From: Flavisolibacter longurius
GTDB lineage: Bacteria > Bacteroidota > Bacteroidia > Chitinophagales > Chitinophagaceae
DNA length: 64,000 nt
Reading direction: 5' to 3'
Assembly (NCBI GenBank): GCA_014163555.1
Contig: JACJGO010000001.1
Coordinates: forward strand, 372,001 to 436,000
Part shown: piece after piece, positions 44,008 to 53,659 of the stretch
Layout of the letters: the number at the start of each line of letters is the position of its first letter
How positions within the stretch are numbered: the first letter of the stretch is position 1
Notes under the pieces: generated by a model
What the model was told of the DNA's origin: nothing
The model's database searches: none
What the model saw: only the letters and a program-made list of their open reading frames with translations
Made by a program: the position numbers and the translations under genes

Positions 44008-46905
44008 TTATGCTTCGGCATACATTTCCGTGGGCAGGCAAACGCAAATAAGATTGCGGTCGCCATAGGTGTTGTTCACCCTTGAAACGCTGGGCCAGAA
44101 CTTGGCTGCCTTTACATAGGGCAATGGGAACGCTGCTGCTTCGCGGCTGTAAGGCCGTTTCCACTCATCGCTGCAAACCGTGAACATTGTATGCGGTGCG
44201 TTTTTCAGCGGGTTGTCCTTTTTATCCAGCGAACCTTCTTCCACCAAGGCAATCTCACGCCGGATGCTCAGCATCGCATTACAGAAACGATCGAGCTCCC
44301 CTTTGTCTTCGCTCTCTGTCGGTTCAATCATGATGGTGCCAGCAACAGGGAAGCTCAAGGTCGGTGCATGGAAGCCATAATCCATCAGGCGCTTGGCCAC
44401 GTCTTCAGCTTCAATTTCAGCCGACTTTTTAAACGGCCGCAGATCCACGATAAATTCATGGGCACAGGCACCGTGGTCGTTAGTATATAAAATATCAAAC
44501 TGCTCTTTCAGCCGTGCCAGCATGTAGTTGGCGTTGAGGATGGCATATTCCGTTGCCATGCGAACGCCACCGGCACCCAGCATCCGGATGTAGGCATACG
44601 AGATCAGCAAAATAGAAGCAGAACCGTACGGCGCGGCGCTTACCGCGTTTGTCGTTTGTGGCGTACTGTTAGAGCCAGCTTCTTCTTTTGCAAATTCAAC
44701 GTGTCCGGGCAGGAAAGGCGCCAGGTGCTCACGAACACAGATAGGGCCCATGCCGGGACCACCGCCACCATGCGGGATAGCGAAGGTCTTGTGTAAATTC
44801 AGGTGACAAACATCGGCGCCAATCAGGCCCGGTGCTGTTAAACCTACTTGTGCGTTCATGTTAGCACCATCCATATACACCTGTCCGCCGTGCTGGTGAA
44901 CAATCTCGGTGATCTCTTTTACGGTTTCTTCGTACACGCCGTAAGTAGAGGGATAGGTGATCATGATGCCGGCCAGCTTATCGGCATGCTGGGCCGCTTT
45001 TGCTTTCAGATCTTCCACATCAATGTATCCATTCTCCAGTGCCTTTACCACCACTACGTGCATGCCGCACATTACGGCCGATGCCGGGTTGGTACCGTGT
45101 GCTGAGATCGGAATCAGCATCACATCGCGGTGACCTTCTCCCCTGCTTTCGTGGTAGGACTTAATGGTCAACAAGCCGGCGTATTCGCCCTGTGCACCGC
45201 TGTTGGGTTGCAGGCTGCAGGCATCAAACTTGGTGATCTCGCAGAGGTAGCGGCTCAATTCCTTCACAATAAAAGAATAGCCTTCGGCCTGCTCTTTCGG
45301 TGCAAAGGGGTGCATTTTGCCCCAGTGCGTCCAGCTCAACGGAATCATTTCCGAAGCCGCATTCAGCTTCATCGTACAACTTCCGAGTGGGATCATGCTG
45401 TGCACCAGTGAAATGTCTTTGTTCTGCAATTGCGTAATGTAACGCATCATTGTGGTTTCGCTGTGATAGCTGTTGAACACCGGATGCGTGAGGTATTCAG
45501 ACGTGCGGGTCAAGGCAGTAGGAATAATATCCAGCGTGTCTTCGTGTTCCAATGCATAAGCCACCGGGTCCACGTCATTCACAAAGGAGTTGATCACATC
45601 AAACAGATCAGACGGCGTGGTGGTTTCGTCCAGCGAAATACCAATCAACTGTTTGTTATAATAACGGAAGTTGAGTCCCTGGCGTTCGGCCTTTTCACGG
45701 TATGGCGTTACATTGTCCACTTTGACCACGATGGTATCAAAGAAGTATTCATGCAGCAATTCATAGCCCCGCTCTTCCAAAGCATTGGCCAGCGTTTGTG
45801 TGAGCAGCGCTACACGCTTGGCAATGTTGCGCAGGCCATCCGGACCATGATAAACTGCATAAAAAGCAGCCATATTGGCCAGGAGTGCCTGGGCCGTACA
45901 AATGTTAGACGTTGCTTTTTCCCGCTTGATGTGTTGCTCTCTTGTTTGCAGGGCCATGCGCAAGGCACGGTTGCCCTGAGCATCCACACTCACACCAATA
46001 ATACGACCGGGAATACTGCGTTTGAAATCATCTTTGCAGGCAAAGAATCCTGCATGCGGACCGCCATAACCCAGTGCCACGCCAAAGCGTTGTGCAGAAC
46101 CTAAGGCCACATCGGCACCCAGTTCGCCGGGAGGCGTTAACAGTGTCAATGCCAGCAGGTCCGTTGCCATGGCAACATAGGCATTTACACCATGCACTTT
46201 ATTGATAAATTCACGATAATCTTCAATAGAGCCTTTGTCGTTGGGATACTGCACCAGCGCACCAAAATAACTTTCATCAATTTGCACTGTCCTGTAATCG
46301 CCATACACCACTTCAATGCCAACAGGTGTCGCTCTAGTCACCACCACATCTTTGGTTTGTGGAAACACGTCGTTGTCCACAAAAAACTTCGGACGGGTGA
46401 TGGTATTAATGTCTTTATTGAGGAGGTTAAAAAACATGGTCATGGCTTCGGCAGCAGCCGTGGCCTCATCCAAAAGAGAAGCATTGGTCAGTGGCAATGC
46501 TGTAAGATCGCTGACCACAGTCTGGAAGTTCAGCAGGCTTTCCAGGCGACCTTGTGAGATCTCTGCTTGGTACGGCGTGTACTGTGTGTACCAACCCGGG
46601 TTTTCAAACACATTGCGCAGGATCACACTGGGTGTGATGGTATCGTAATACCCCTGGCCAATGTAGTTCTTGAAAACTTTGTTCTTCATCGACACTTCCT
46701 TGATGTGTTGCAAGTAGTCTGCTTCACTCATGGCGGCGGGAAGATTCAGCTCTTCTTTCATGCGGATACCCGAAGGCACGGTACGGTCGATCAGTTCTTC
46801 CAAACTGGCCACCCCAATAGTTTTCAGCATCTCAGCCAATTGCTGGCCATCAGGACCAATATGGCGGCGTTGGAACTCTGTGTTCTGCGCTTCAAAAAGG
46901 TTCAT
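44008..46905 (-). CDS. gcvP: Glycine dehydrogenase (decarboxylating), P protein
   Basis: The P protein of the glycine cleavage system decarboxylates glycine using PLP and passes the aminomethyl group to the H protein. The 965-residue length matches single-chain P proteins. The PLP lysine is Lys706 in [18 protein letters not shown], and [17 protein letters not shown] and other core motifs are present. The start codon follows a strong AAAGGAG site. The other glycine cleavage genes are not in the window. Confidence 0.97.
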   Translation of the reverse strand: MNLFEAQNTEFQRRHIGPDGQQLAEMLKTIGVASLEELIDRTVPSGIRMKEELNLPAAMSEADYLQHIKEVSMKNKVFKNYIGQGYYDTITPSVILRNVFENPGWYTQYTPYQAEISQGRLESLLNFQTVVSDLTALPLTNASLLDEATAAAEAMTMFFNLLNKDINTITRPKFFVDNDVFPQTKDVVVTRATPVGIEVVYGDYRTVQIDESYFGALVQYPNDKGSIEDYREFINKVHGVNAYVAMATDLLALTLLTPPGELGADVALGSAQRFGVALGYGGPHAGFFACKDDFKRSIPGRIIGVSVDAQGNRALRMALQTREQHIKREKATSNICTAQALLANMAAFYAVYHGPDGLRNIAKRVALLTQTLANALEERGYELLHEYFFDTIVVKVDNVTPYREKAERQGLNFRYYNKQLIGISLDETTTPSDLFDVINSFVNDVDPVAYALEHEDTLDIIPTALTRTSEYLTHPVFNSYHSETTMMRYITQLQNKDISLVHSMIPLGSCTMKLNAASEMIPLSWTHWGKMHPFAPKEQAEGYSFIVKELSRYLCEITKFDACSLQPNSGAQGEYAGLLTIKSYHESRGEGHRDVMLIPISAHGTNPASAVMCGMHVVVVKALENGYIDVEDLKAKAAQHADKLAGIMITYPSTYGVYEETVKEITEIVHQHGGQVYMDGANMNAQVGLTAPGLIGADVCHLNLHKTFAIPHGGGGPGMGPICVREHLAPFLPGHVEFAKEEAGSNSTPQTTNAVSAAPYGSASILLISYAYIRMLGAGGVRMATEYAILNANYMLARLKEQFDILYTNDHGACAHEFIVDLRPFKKSAEIEAEDVAKRLMDYGFHAPTLSFPVAGTIMIEPTESEDKGELDRFCNAMLSIRREIALVEEGSLDKKDNPLKNAPHTMFTVCSDEWKRPYSREAAAFPLPYVKAAKFWPSVSRVNNTYGDRNLICVCLPTEMYAEA

Positions 46906-46920
46906 AGTTTTTTCTCCTTT

Positions 46921-46964
46921 GGAAGGCGCAAAGGTAAGTGAAGATTGATTCTCCCTCGCCTTCC
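46921..46964. promoter_or_regulatory. gcvP promoter inside an inverted repeat
   Basis: A minus-strand -7 box TACCTTTG (46929-46936) lies just outside the gcvP ribosome binding site. It is enclosed by GGAAGGCG (46921-46928) and its complement CGCCTTCC (46957-46964). The arms extend as CCTTTGG / CCAAAAGG with one extra base. Such a pair could be an operator or a hairpin; this is inference. Confidence 0.5.
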
Positions 46965-47032
46965 AAAAGGGAGATGCAGGGCAAATATTTCTTATTTAAC
47001 CAATCGTTTTTTCTCCTTTGGTGAAGGAAATC

Positions 47033-49429
47033 CTATTGCTGGTTTCCGCCGTTTAAAAGTTCGGGTAATTTGTTTTCATCCCGCTTGCGGAAACCGAAAT
47101 TGTAACGCAGGTTCAGGCCAAAACGCCGGGTATCGGCACGGCGATTCCCGGTGGCGTTAATAGAGCCCTGCGTTAGCACAAAACTGTTTTGATTGGTGTA
47201 AAAAAGATCCTGTGCATTCAGCGTTACGGTTAATTTTTTGTTGAGCAATTGCTGGCTGAGATTCAGTCCCAACTGGCCAAAATCCGAGAGTTCGTAAAAC
47301 TGCAACTGCCCGTTCTTAATCAGGAAACCATACATGGAGAATTGGGTATTGGGCGAAAGACGTAAGTTGTGATAGGTGAAAAAGCGCCAGCTTCCCCGTT
47401 TAAAGCCCAGTGGCTTGTTTTCGTAAAAGCCTTCGTAGTGATTGTAGTTAAATTGAACACCCACCACAAAGAAGTATTTGCCGCCGGGCGGAATGGCACC
47501 CAGGGCCCTGAAATAGGTTTCCTTGTTTTTTCCCAGGTTTACATAGGTACGATAAGCTTGGCTGCGGTTACTGTCGGCCTGGTACACTACCTGGTTAAAA
47601 ATGTCTTTTGTTTCGTTGTACCCAACCGCAATAATGGGACGTTCATCAATGGAAACATTGGCCTCGTAGTTTTGGTTGAACTGGGGCCGCAACGTAGGGT
47701 TGCCGGCCTCAAACAAATACGGATCGATATACCGGGGAGAAGGATTCAGGTTTTCATAGGCAGGTCTGATGATGGTGCGGCGGTATACGAGATAAGCCTT
47801 AAGGTCATAACCGGCAATCTTCATAATGCTCCGGCTCAGGTAGAGATAAGGAAAAAAGTCAGTGCGGTTAATCGAAAATGAGGTATCTCTTGGCACCCGC
47901 TGATGGCCCCGCATGTTGGTATTTTCTGCCCGAACACCACCTTTTATGATGATAGAACCGAGCGTTTTTGAGGCCTGCACATAGGCTGCGTTGATGTTTT
48001 CGTTGTAGTCGTAAGCGCCGGTGCGAACGGCATCGATGGTGCGGGAACCATCTTTGCCGCGATAATACTGATTGCTGTTCTCAAAACGGGTGGCCGTTGT
48101 TTTCAGTCCGGTTTCCAGGGTAATGTTGCCCCGTATTTTTTTCAGGTAATTGGTAGCACCGGAAAAGAATTGGAGGCCATTTTCAATTCGTGCATCGCCA
48201 TTGGTTGTAAAAGGAACCGGCAAGCGGTAGTTCGTATAAAAAACCTGGTCGGTATTGTTGGGCGAATAACTGAACGAAAGATCGGTGGTCCATTCCGATC
48301 CCAGTGAGTCGATCTTGTATTTTGCATTTAGCCCCTGGTTGATGGAAAAATTCGACTGCCTGTTGTTGATATACGCAATATTATCGGTCAGTCCCTGCCC
48401 TGTGCTGATCTTCCGAATGATGGACTGATTGGCACTGTTGGTACGGGTACGGTTATAACTCAGGCGGCCGTCGTAACTCAGGTCCCATTTGTCGGATAAA
48501 CTGTAGTTGATTCCATAGCCAAGATAATAACTGGTGGCGGGGAATTTGGTCAGGGCATCCTGGTTCAGGGCGGTGTCCGGTGCAAAAAGGCGGTCGGTTG
48601 TCAGTTCTTCAAACGAATTTCTCTTCGACACCTGCACATTCAGGTAAGTAGAAAGTGGTCCATTGCTGTTATTCAGGTTAAATCCTAAAAATTGGTTGCC
48701 ATAGCGGCCTTGGTTAAAGCCCCCATTGACACTGCCGGTCAGGCCGATGCGGATGCCTTTGCGCAACACAACATTCACAACACCACCACTGCCCGAAGCG
48801 TCGTAACGGGCCGACGGCGTACGAAGAATCTCGATGGAAGCAATGGCGTTTGGCGGAAGGTTTTTTAAAATGGTAGCGATGTCCGCGGCACTCATCCGCT
48901 GTTCGCGGCCGTTGATGTACACCCGTGCCGGCGTGGTGCTGCTCAGGTAAATATTTCCATCCTGGTCCACAAACAGGCCTGGCGTTTTTTCCATGATCTC
49001 GTAAGCATTGGTGGAAGCGTTGGCCAACGGCTCAGGATCCACAATTGTTTTGTCATCTTCCTGCCGCATCAGGGGTCTGCGGGCAGTAACCACCACCGTA
49101 TTCAGGTTTGTTGCCTGCGGCTGCATCACCATCCGGAAGGTGGTTGCATCCGGTCGAACGTTGATGGTTTTTTCCAGCATTGCGTATTCCACCGACGTAA
49201 TACGAATGGCATAAAGATTTTGTCCCAGTTGAAAGAGGGCTTGCCCGGCACTATCGGAAATTATACTTTGTGAGGCCAAAGAATCGGCCACCGGCCAAAC
49301 AACAACTGTGGCAGACGGAACCGGTTCGCCTTTCTGGTTTACGATTTTCAGAGAAACAGCAACGGATTGCGCATTGGCCAAACAGGAACTAAGGAGGAGA
49401 AAGAGGAACAGAACACGGTTCATAGTCAT
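47033..49429 (-). CDS. TonB-dependent receptor-like outer membrane protein
   Basis: This 798-residue protein has a signal peptide (MNRVLFLFLLLSSCLANAQ), an N-terminal carboxypeptidase-like regulatory domain (about residues 22-110) and a plug-like domain with TVVVTARRPLM and SIEILRTPSARYDASGSGGVVNVVLRKG. The C-terminal barrel is of the OMP_b-brl_3 type and ends in FGFRKRDENKLPEL. It is probably involved in TonB-driven uptake of an unknown substrate. No SusD-like partner is nearby, so it is not a typical polysaccharide-utilisation pair. Confidence 0.9.
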   Translation of the reverse strand: MTMNRVLFLFLLLSSCLANAQSVAVSLKIVNQKGEPVPSATVVVWPVADSLASQSIISDSAGQALFQLGQNLYAIRITSVEYAMLEKTINVRPDATTFRMVMQPQATNLNTVVVTARRPLMRQEDDKTIVDPEPLANASTNAYEIMEKTPGLFVDQDGNIYLSSTTPARVYINGREQRMSAADIATILKNLPPNAIASIEILRTPSARYDASGSGGVVNVVLRKGIRIGLTGSVNGGFNQGRYGNQFLGFNLNNSNGPLSTYLNVQVSKRNSFEELTTDRLFAPDTALNQDALTKFPATSYYLGYGINYSLSDKWDLSYDGRLSYNRTRTNSANQSIIRKISTGQGLTDNIAYINNRQSNFSINQGLNAKYKIDSLGSEWTTDLSFSYSPNNTDQVFYTNYRLPVPFTTNGDARIENGLQFFSGATNYLKKIRGNITLETGLKTTATRFENSNQYYRGKDGSRTIDAVRTGAYDYNENINAAYVQASKTLGSIIIKGGVRAENTNMRGHQRVPRDTSFSINRTDFFPYLYLSRSIMKIAGYDLKAYLVYRRTIIRPAYENLNPSPRYIDPYLFEAGNPTLRPQFNQNYEANVSIDERPIIAVGYNETKDIFNQVVYQADSNRSQAYRTYVNLGKNKETYFRALGAIPPGGKYFFVVGVQFNYNHYEGFYENKPLGFKRGSWRFFTYHNLRLSPNTQFSMYGFLIKNGQLQFYELSDFGQLGLNLSQQLLNKKLTVTLNAQDLFYTNQNSFVLTQGSINATGNRRADTRRFGLNLRYNFGFRKRDENKLPELLNGGNQQ

Positions 49430-49707
49430 AAAAGTAATTTCTGTTGCTCTTTACAACAGTCCATTTAACAATTAGATAAGGGCTTTCTGCTTTTACCCTG
49501 CACACCCCTTTCATGTAACAAATGGTTGACAACTGTATTATCCTACAATGCTCTCCCGGCTTTCAGGTTGCGTTTCAGGTGAAGCATTGGAACCCGGTTA
49601 AACATTTTTTCCCTGCAAAAGTTCATTTCACCGAGAATTAGCCGCAATTGACACGAACAGGAAGGCCTTCCGACTTTCCGGCAAAAAAGGTTTGCTGTCA
49701 AGGCCCT

Positions 49708-49715
49708 TATCTTTG
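49708..49715 (+). promoter_or_regulatory. -7 promoter box with very short leader (GT2, second)
   Basis: TATCTTTG matches TAnnTTTG and ends 4 bases before the ATG at 49720. Transcription would begin at or next to the start codon. A second ATG in the same frame is at 49726. Confidence 0.65.
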
Positions 49716-49719
49716 TCGC

Positions 49720-50838
49720 ATGCTTATGAGTTGGGAAGGTATTTTGTTTCTGGTATTTGTACTGGTCACCTGCATACAGCTATTTTATTACCTCTATTTC
49801 TTCAGAAGAGTTGCGTTTTACAAGCCCGTCGAAAGGCCTGTATCGCAGCAACATCCGGTAACGGTAGTAATCTGTGCAAGAGACGAAGATGAAAACCTGG
49901 CCCGCCACCTGCCCGGGATTCTGGTTCAGGAATATCCTACTACACATGAAGTAATTGTGGTGAACGATAACTCGGTTGACGACAGCAAATACATCCTGGC
50001 CGAACTGCAGAAAACATTTAAAAAACTCCAGATTGTTGACCTTACCCAGGAAGCCAAGTTGATTGCAGGAAAAAAATATCCGCTTTCCATTGGCATTAAA
50101 GAAGCCAAACACGAGATCATGCTGCTGACCGATGCGGATTGCGTACCGGCATCGGAGCACTGGCTGCACAAAATGCAAGGCGCCTTTGCAGATGGCGTGG
50201 AAGTAGTGCTGGGTTATGGTGCCTATCAAAAAGGAAAAGGGTTTTTAAACAAGGCCATCCGGTTCGAAACCTTTCATACTGCGTTGCAATACCTGAGTTA
50301 TGCATTGGCCGGCAAGCCGTATATGGGTGTAGGCCGAAACCTGGCCTACCGCCGGAGCTTGTTTTTACGAAACAAAGGTTTTTCTTCCATCAATCATATT
50401 CCCAGCGGCGACGACGACCTGTTTATAAACAAAGTGGCCAACAGAAACAATACAGCGGTAGTCCTGGATAAAGAGGCCTTCACGATCTCTCCGGCCAAAA
50501 CCACCTGGAAAGATTGGATACGACAGAAAAGCAGGCATTACTCCACGGGTAAATTTTACAAGAAGTCACACCAGGTTTTGTTAGGGCTTTATACCGGATC
50601 GTTCTTTCTTTTTTACCCGTTGTTTGTATTGTCTCTTTTGCTTTTCGACTGGCGTTATGCATTGATACCATTTAGCGTTCGGCTGATCACACAGGCTGTT
50701 ATCTGGAAAAAAGCCATGAAGCACCTGGGTGAAGATGACCTGTTTTCGCTTTTCATTTTCTGGGATCTCTGGCAGTTTTTCTACTACATCATGTTTGCGA
50801 AGTCTTTGTACCAAAAACCCAGGAGAACCTGGAATTAA
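49720..50838 (+). CDS. Membrane glycosyltransferase family 2
   Basis: This protein of 372 residues has an N-terminal helix (EGILFLVFVLVTCIQLFYYLY), a GT-A catalytic domain (VTVVICARDEDENL, DNSVDDSK, LTDADCVP, and QKSRHYSTGKFY as the QxxRW-like site) and C-terminal helices. It is a processive-type or polysaccharide GT2 of unknown product. The upstream in-frame codons from 49648 cross the promoter and are not counted. Its stop is followed at once by a G/C palindrome. Confidence 0.88.
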   Translation: MLMSWEGILFLVFVLVTCIQLFYYLYFFRRVAFYKPVERPVSQQHPVTVVICARDEDENLARHLPGILVQEYPTTHEVIVVNDNSVDDSKYILAELQKTFKKLQIVDLTQEAKLIAGKKYPLSIGIKEAKHEIMLLTDADCVPASEHWLHKMQGAFADGVEVVLGYGAYQKGKGFLNKAIRFETFHTALQYLSYALAGKPYMGVGRNLAYRRSLFLRNKGFSSINHIPSGDDDLFINKVANRNNTAVVLDKEAFTISPAKTTWKDWIRQKSRHYSTGKFYKKSHQVLLGLYTGSFFLFYPLFVLSLLLFDWRYALIPFSVRLITQAVIWKKAMKHLGEDDLFSLFIFWDLWQFFYYIMFAKSLYQKPRRTWN

Positions 50839-50868
50839 GCCCCCTCCATCCCCCAAGGGGGAGGTGGC
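50839..50868. repeat. C/G-tract palindrome after the GT2 stop
   Basis: CCCCCTCCATCCCCC is followed by AAGGGGGAGG, making an imperfect hairpin right after the stop codon. A similar block follows the rsmG stop at 52131-52156. Confidence 0.55.
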
Positions 50869-50903
50869 TCGGCTCAAACCCTGCTTTTGCACGATAAATT
50901 ATT

Positions 50904-50940
50904 AGCCTTCACCATTCTTTTGGTGAAGGCTTTTGTTTTG
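50904..50940 (+). terminator. Terminator of the GT2 gene
   Basis: AGCCTTCACCA and TGGTGAAGGCT form a perfect 11-bp stem, followed by TTTGTTTT. Confidence 0.9.
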
Positions 50941-51220
50941 GTTGTAATGTCCAATGCTCAATAATCAATCCTCGAGGAAGATGACCATCCATAATTGCAT
51001 CCCTTCACCCGCTCGTTCAGCGCCTTATTGCGCATTGGCTAAGGTTTCTCTTTACTGTAAAGAAGGAATAGCGCAATACAGCGCCTGCAGTAGCTTGCCT
51101 TATCAGCCAGTAAAAAAGAATTGTTTCATGCAACCTGTAGTAATGAATATGGCTGAAAAGAAAGATTGCGTAAATAAGAATACAAGCAACGTGTAATGAC
51201 TGCCTTTTGTGCGCCGGCCG

Positions 51221-51294
51221 AAGCAAATCCAGCGGAGCCTTTGGATTTGCTTTGAACTTTTGGCTCCACCTTTTCTTTCAAGAGAAAAGGTGGA
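51221..51294. repeat. Two adjacent perfect hairpins of unknown role
   Basis: AAGCAAATCCA (51221-51231) pairs with TGGATTTGCTT (51242-51252). TCCACCTTTTCT (51265-51276) pairs with AGAAAAGGTGGA (51283-51294). Neither is followed by a normal T tract. They look like a dispersed intergenic hairpin repeat. Confidence 0.6.
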
Positions 51295-51474
51295 AAGGAA
51301 AACAAAGTAAAGAAAGACTAGACTGTAATCAAAGGCTGCTAATACTATAATCCTTAGCCCCCTTCTTCCTCGGAATGACAGGCAAGAGTGTTTACGATAG
51401 CAAGCAGATTGCATATTAAAAGAAAGGGTAACAATTCTTCGCCAATATAGCAAAGCCCTGAAGAAGGCCTTCGC

Positions 51475-51482
51475 TATCTTTG
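51475..51482 (+). promoter_or_regulatory. -7 promoter box of rsmG with very short leader
   Basis: TATCTTTG ends 4 bases before the rsmG ATG. The mRNA is likely leaderless or nearly so. Confidence 0.65.
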
Positions 51483-51486
51483 CCCG

Positions 51487-52131
51487 ATGGACATCCTGCT
51501 GAAATATTTTTCCGACTTCACTGAAAAACAACTGACGCAATTCCAGGCGCTGGAAGAACTTTACAAAGAATGGAATGCAAAAATCAATGTGATTTCCCGG
51601 AAAGATATCGATAGCCTGTATGAAAAACATGTTCTCCACTCTCTGAGCATTGCGGCGGCGTTTGACTTTCCGGAAGGAACAAACATCGTCGACATCGGTA
51701 CCGGCGGCGGTTTTCCCGGTGTGCCCCTGGCAATCTTTTTCCCTACTGTAAAGTTTCACCTGGTTGACAGCATCGGCAAAAAATTAAAGATCATAGAGGC
51801 CGTGAAGGAAGCCGTGGGTCTGACCAACATCACGACACAGCATACCCGCGCCGAAGACATCAAAGGCCGCAAGTTTGATTTTGCGGTGAGCCGGGCCGTG
51901 GCGCCCCTCGCAGACCTCTGGCGATGGAGCAAGCCGCTGTTGAAAAACGAAACGTATAAAATAGAGAACGAAGGGGGTACCATACAGCTTCGATCTGGCC
52001 TTATCTGCCTTAAAGGCGGCGACTTGGCACAGGAAATTTCGAACAGCAGGCTTCGCCCCCGGATGACAGAAATCAGCAATCTGTTTGCAGAGGATTTCTT
52101 TAGAGAAAAGTATATTCTTTATACGACATAG
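51487..52131 (+). CDS. rsmG: 16S rRNA (guanine(527)-N7)-methyltransferase RsmG
   Basis: RsmG methylates G527 of 16S rRNA using SAM. The 214-residue protein has the N-terminal helix region LQALEELYKEWNAKINVISRKD, the SAM motif IVDIGTGGGFPGVPLAI and the later SRAVAPLADL. The length fits the family. A C-tract palindrome follows the stop codon, as after the GT2 gene. Confidence 0.95.
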   Translation: MDILLKYFSDFTEKQLTQFQALEELYKEWNAKINVISRKDIDSLYEKHVLHSLSIAAAFDFPEGTNIVDIGTGGGFPGVPLAIFFPTVKFHLVDSIGKKLKIIEAVKEAVGLTNITTQHTRAEDIKGRKFDFAVSRAVAPLADLWRWSKPLLKNETYKIENEGGTIQLRSGLICLKGGDLAQEISNSRLRPRMTEISNLFAEDFFREKYILYTT

Positions 52132-52156
52132 GCCCCCTGTCCCCCGGTGGGGGAAC
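52131..52156. repeat. C/G-tract palindrome after the rsmG stop
   Basis: GCCCCCTGTCCCCC is followed by GGTGGGGGAACC, an imperfect palindrome resembling the one at 50839-50868 and placed the same way, right after a stop codon. Confidence 0.5.
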
Positions 52157-52297
52157 CAAGACCGATTATAGTTTTATTGATATACCTTTTCTGACAGCAG
52201 ATTGTTCGATTGCCTTGTTGAATTGTATTTCAAAATGCATACGAGATGCTCGCATCCGTTAATTGCAGCACAACAGTTCAATATAAAAAAGGACAAT

Positions 52298-52320
52298 GCC
52301 TGTTAATGACAGGCTTTTTT
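52298..52320 (+). terminator. Terminator upstream of tgt
   Basis: GCCTGT and ACAGGC form a short stem around TAATG, followed by six T residues. Confidence 0.75.
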
Positions 52321-52403
52321 AGGAACAGGTTGTTGTGCTAAAGTGATTTCGCGAAACAAAAGTTTAACAGACTAAGGTTTCTCCTTTAGGGACATAGGGG
52401 GAT

Positions 52404-52411
52404 TATCTTTG
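52404..52411 (+). promoter_or_regulatory. -7 promoter box of tgt
   Basis: TATCTTTG ends 6 bases before the ATG at 52418. The box overlaps an upstream in-frame TTG at 52409, which rules that codon out as the start. Confidence 0.65.
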
Positions 52412-52417
52412 CCGCTT

Positions 52418-53557
52418 ATGCCCGCATTACAATTTGACCTTGAGAGAACGGATATACAATCGGCAGCCCGTGCCGGTACAATTACCACGGATCATGGTAA
52501 GATAGAGACGCCCATTTTTATGCCTGTGGGCACTATCGGCAGCGTAAAAGGTGTGACGCAACAGCAACTGAAAGAACAGGTGAAAGCCGAGATTATTTTA
52601 GGCAATACGTATCATCTCTATCTGCGTCCCGGTATGGAAACAATGGAAGCAGCCGGTGGCCTGCACCGGTTTATGAACTGGGACCGTCCCATCCTGACCG
52701 ACAGCGGTGGCTTCCAGGTGTTTTCCCTGGCGGCCAACCGAAAGATCAACGAAGAAGGCGTGATGTTTCAAAGTCATATTGACGGCAGCAAACACCTCTT
52801 TACGCCGGAGAAAGTAATGGACATTGAACGCACCATCGGCGCCGATATTATGATGGCGTTTGATGAATGCCCGCCGGCGAATTCGGAATACAAATATGCA
52901 CTGGATTCGATGAACCTTACCCATCGCTGGCTCGACCAATGCTTTACGCATTTCAACAATACGCCTGACAAAAGGGGCTATACACAAAACCTTTTTCCCA
53001 TTGTGCAGGGCGCCGTTTATCATGACCTGCGCAAAGCATCCTGCGAATACATTGCCTCCAAAGAAGCTACCGGTAATGCCATTGGTGGATTAAGCGTAGG
53101 AGAACCGGAACCGGTGATGTACGAGATCTGCCAGCTTTGCTGTGAACATTTGCCGCAGGCGAAACCACGTTACCTGATGGGCGTAGGCACGCCGTGGAAT
53201 ATCCTGGAATGCATTGCGCTGGGCGTGGACATGTTTGACTGCGTGATGCCGACACGCAATGGCCGTAACGCTATGCTGTTTACCACCAAAGGCATCATCA
53301 ACATCGACAATAAAAAATGGGAACGCGACTTCTCTCCCATTGACGAAGGCTTGGACAATGAATGGAGCCAGTACTACAACAAAGCCTACGTCCGGCACCT
53401 TTTTAAATCAGGGGAACTGCTTGGCTTAACCATCGCATCGGTACAAAATATATCGTTTTATCTCTGGCTGGTAAAAGAAGCCCGGAAGCATATCCTTGCC
53501 GGCGACTTTTTAAGCTGGAAGAATGAAATGGTGCCGGTACTCAAAACAAGATTATAG
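52418..53557 (+). CDS. tgt: Queuine tRNA-ribosyltransferase (zinc ligands absent)
   Basis: Tgt exchanges guanine 34 of certain tRNAs for a queuosine precursor. This 379-residue protein has the core motifs TDSGGFQVFSL, IVQGAVY, GGLSVGE and FDCVMPTRNGRNAML, with both catalytic Asp residues. Where bacterial Tgt usually has CxCxxC and a later IHN histidine, this copy has LDNEWS and VQN, so all four zinc ligands are missing. The rest of the C-terminal region (KAYVRHLFKSGELLGLTIAS) is well conserved. The protein is probably active but zinc-free, or it depends on another structural support. Confidence 0.93.
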   Translation: MPALQFDLERTDIQSAARAGTITTDHGKIETPIFMPVGTIGSVKGVTQQQLKEQVKAEIILGNTYHLYLRPGMETMEAAGGLHRFMNWDRPILTDSGGFQVFSLAANRKINEEGVMFQSHIDGSKHLFTPEKVMDIERTIGADIMMAFDECPPANSEYKYALDSMNLTHRWLDQCFTHFNNTPDKRGYTQNLFPIVQGAVYHDLRKASCEYIASKEATGNAIGGLSVGEPEPVMYEICQLCCEHLPQAKPRYLMGVGTPWNILECIALGVDMFDCVMPTRNGRNAMLFTTKGIINIDNKKWERDFSPIDEGLDNEWSQYYNKAYVRHLFKSGELLGLTIASVQNISFYLWLVKEARKHILAGDFLSWKNEMVPVLKTRL

Positions 53558-53659
53558 AACAAAGCTTTGAACCATGCGTGAAAAGCTTCATATTTCTTGT
53601 TAATCCTGCCAAATGCATAAACCAGTGTTCATACATTTTTACTTACTTCGTCGCCCGGG

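Larger units (their letters stand above)
50839..51486. other. Structured intergenic region between GT2 and rsmG
   Basis: These 648 bases contain a G/C-rich palindrome directly after the GT2 stop, the GT2 terminator (50904-50940) and two strong hairpins (51221-51252 and 51265-51294). The rsmG -7 box is at the end. No coding frame crossing it is convincing. Confidence 0.6.

Noticed and set aside
45430-46104. Long plus-strand ORF (224 codons) opposite gcvP
   Set aside because: It lies wholly antisense to a well-conserved enzyme, has no family features, and its codon pattern reflects the opposite strand.
46906-47032. Glycine riboswitch upstream of gcvP
   Set aside because: The gap is only 127 bases, and I could not identify the conserved glycine aptamer cores; an inverted repeat and a promoter explain the visible structure.
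51103-51759. Minus-strand ORF (218 codons) across the GT2-rsmG gap
   Set aside because: It overlaps the rsmG start and promoter and two perfect hairpins, and its translation looks random.
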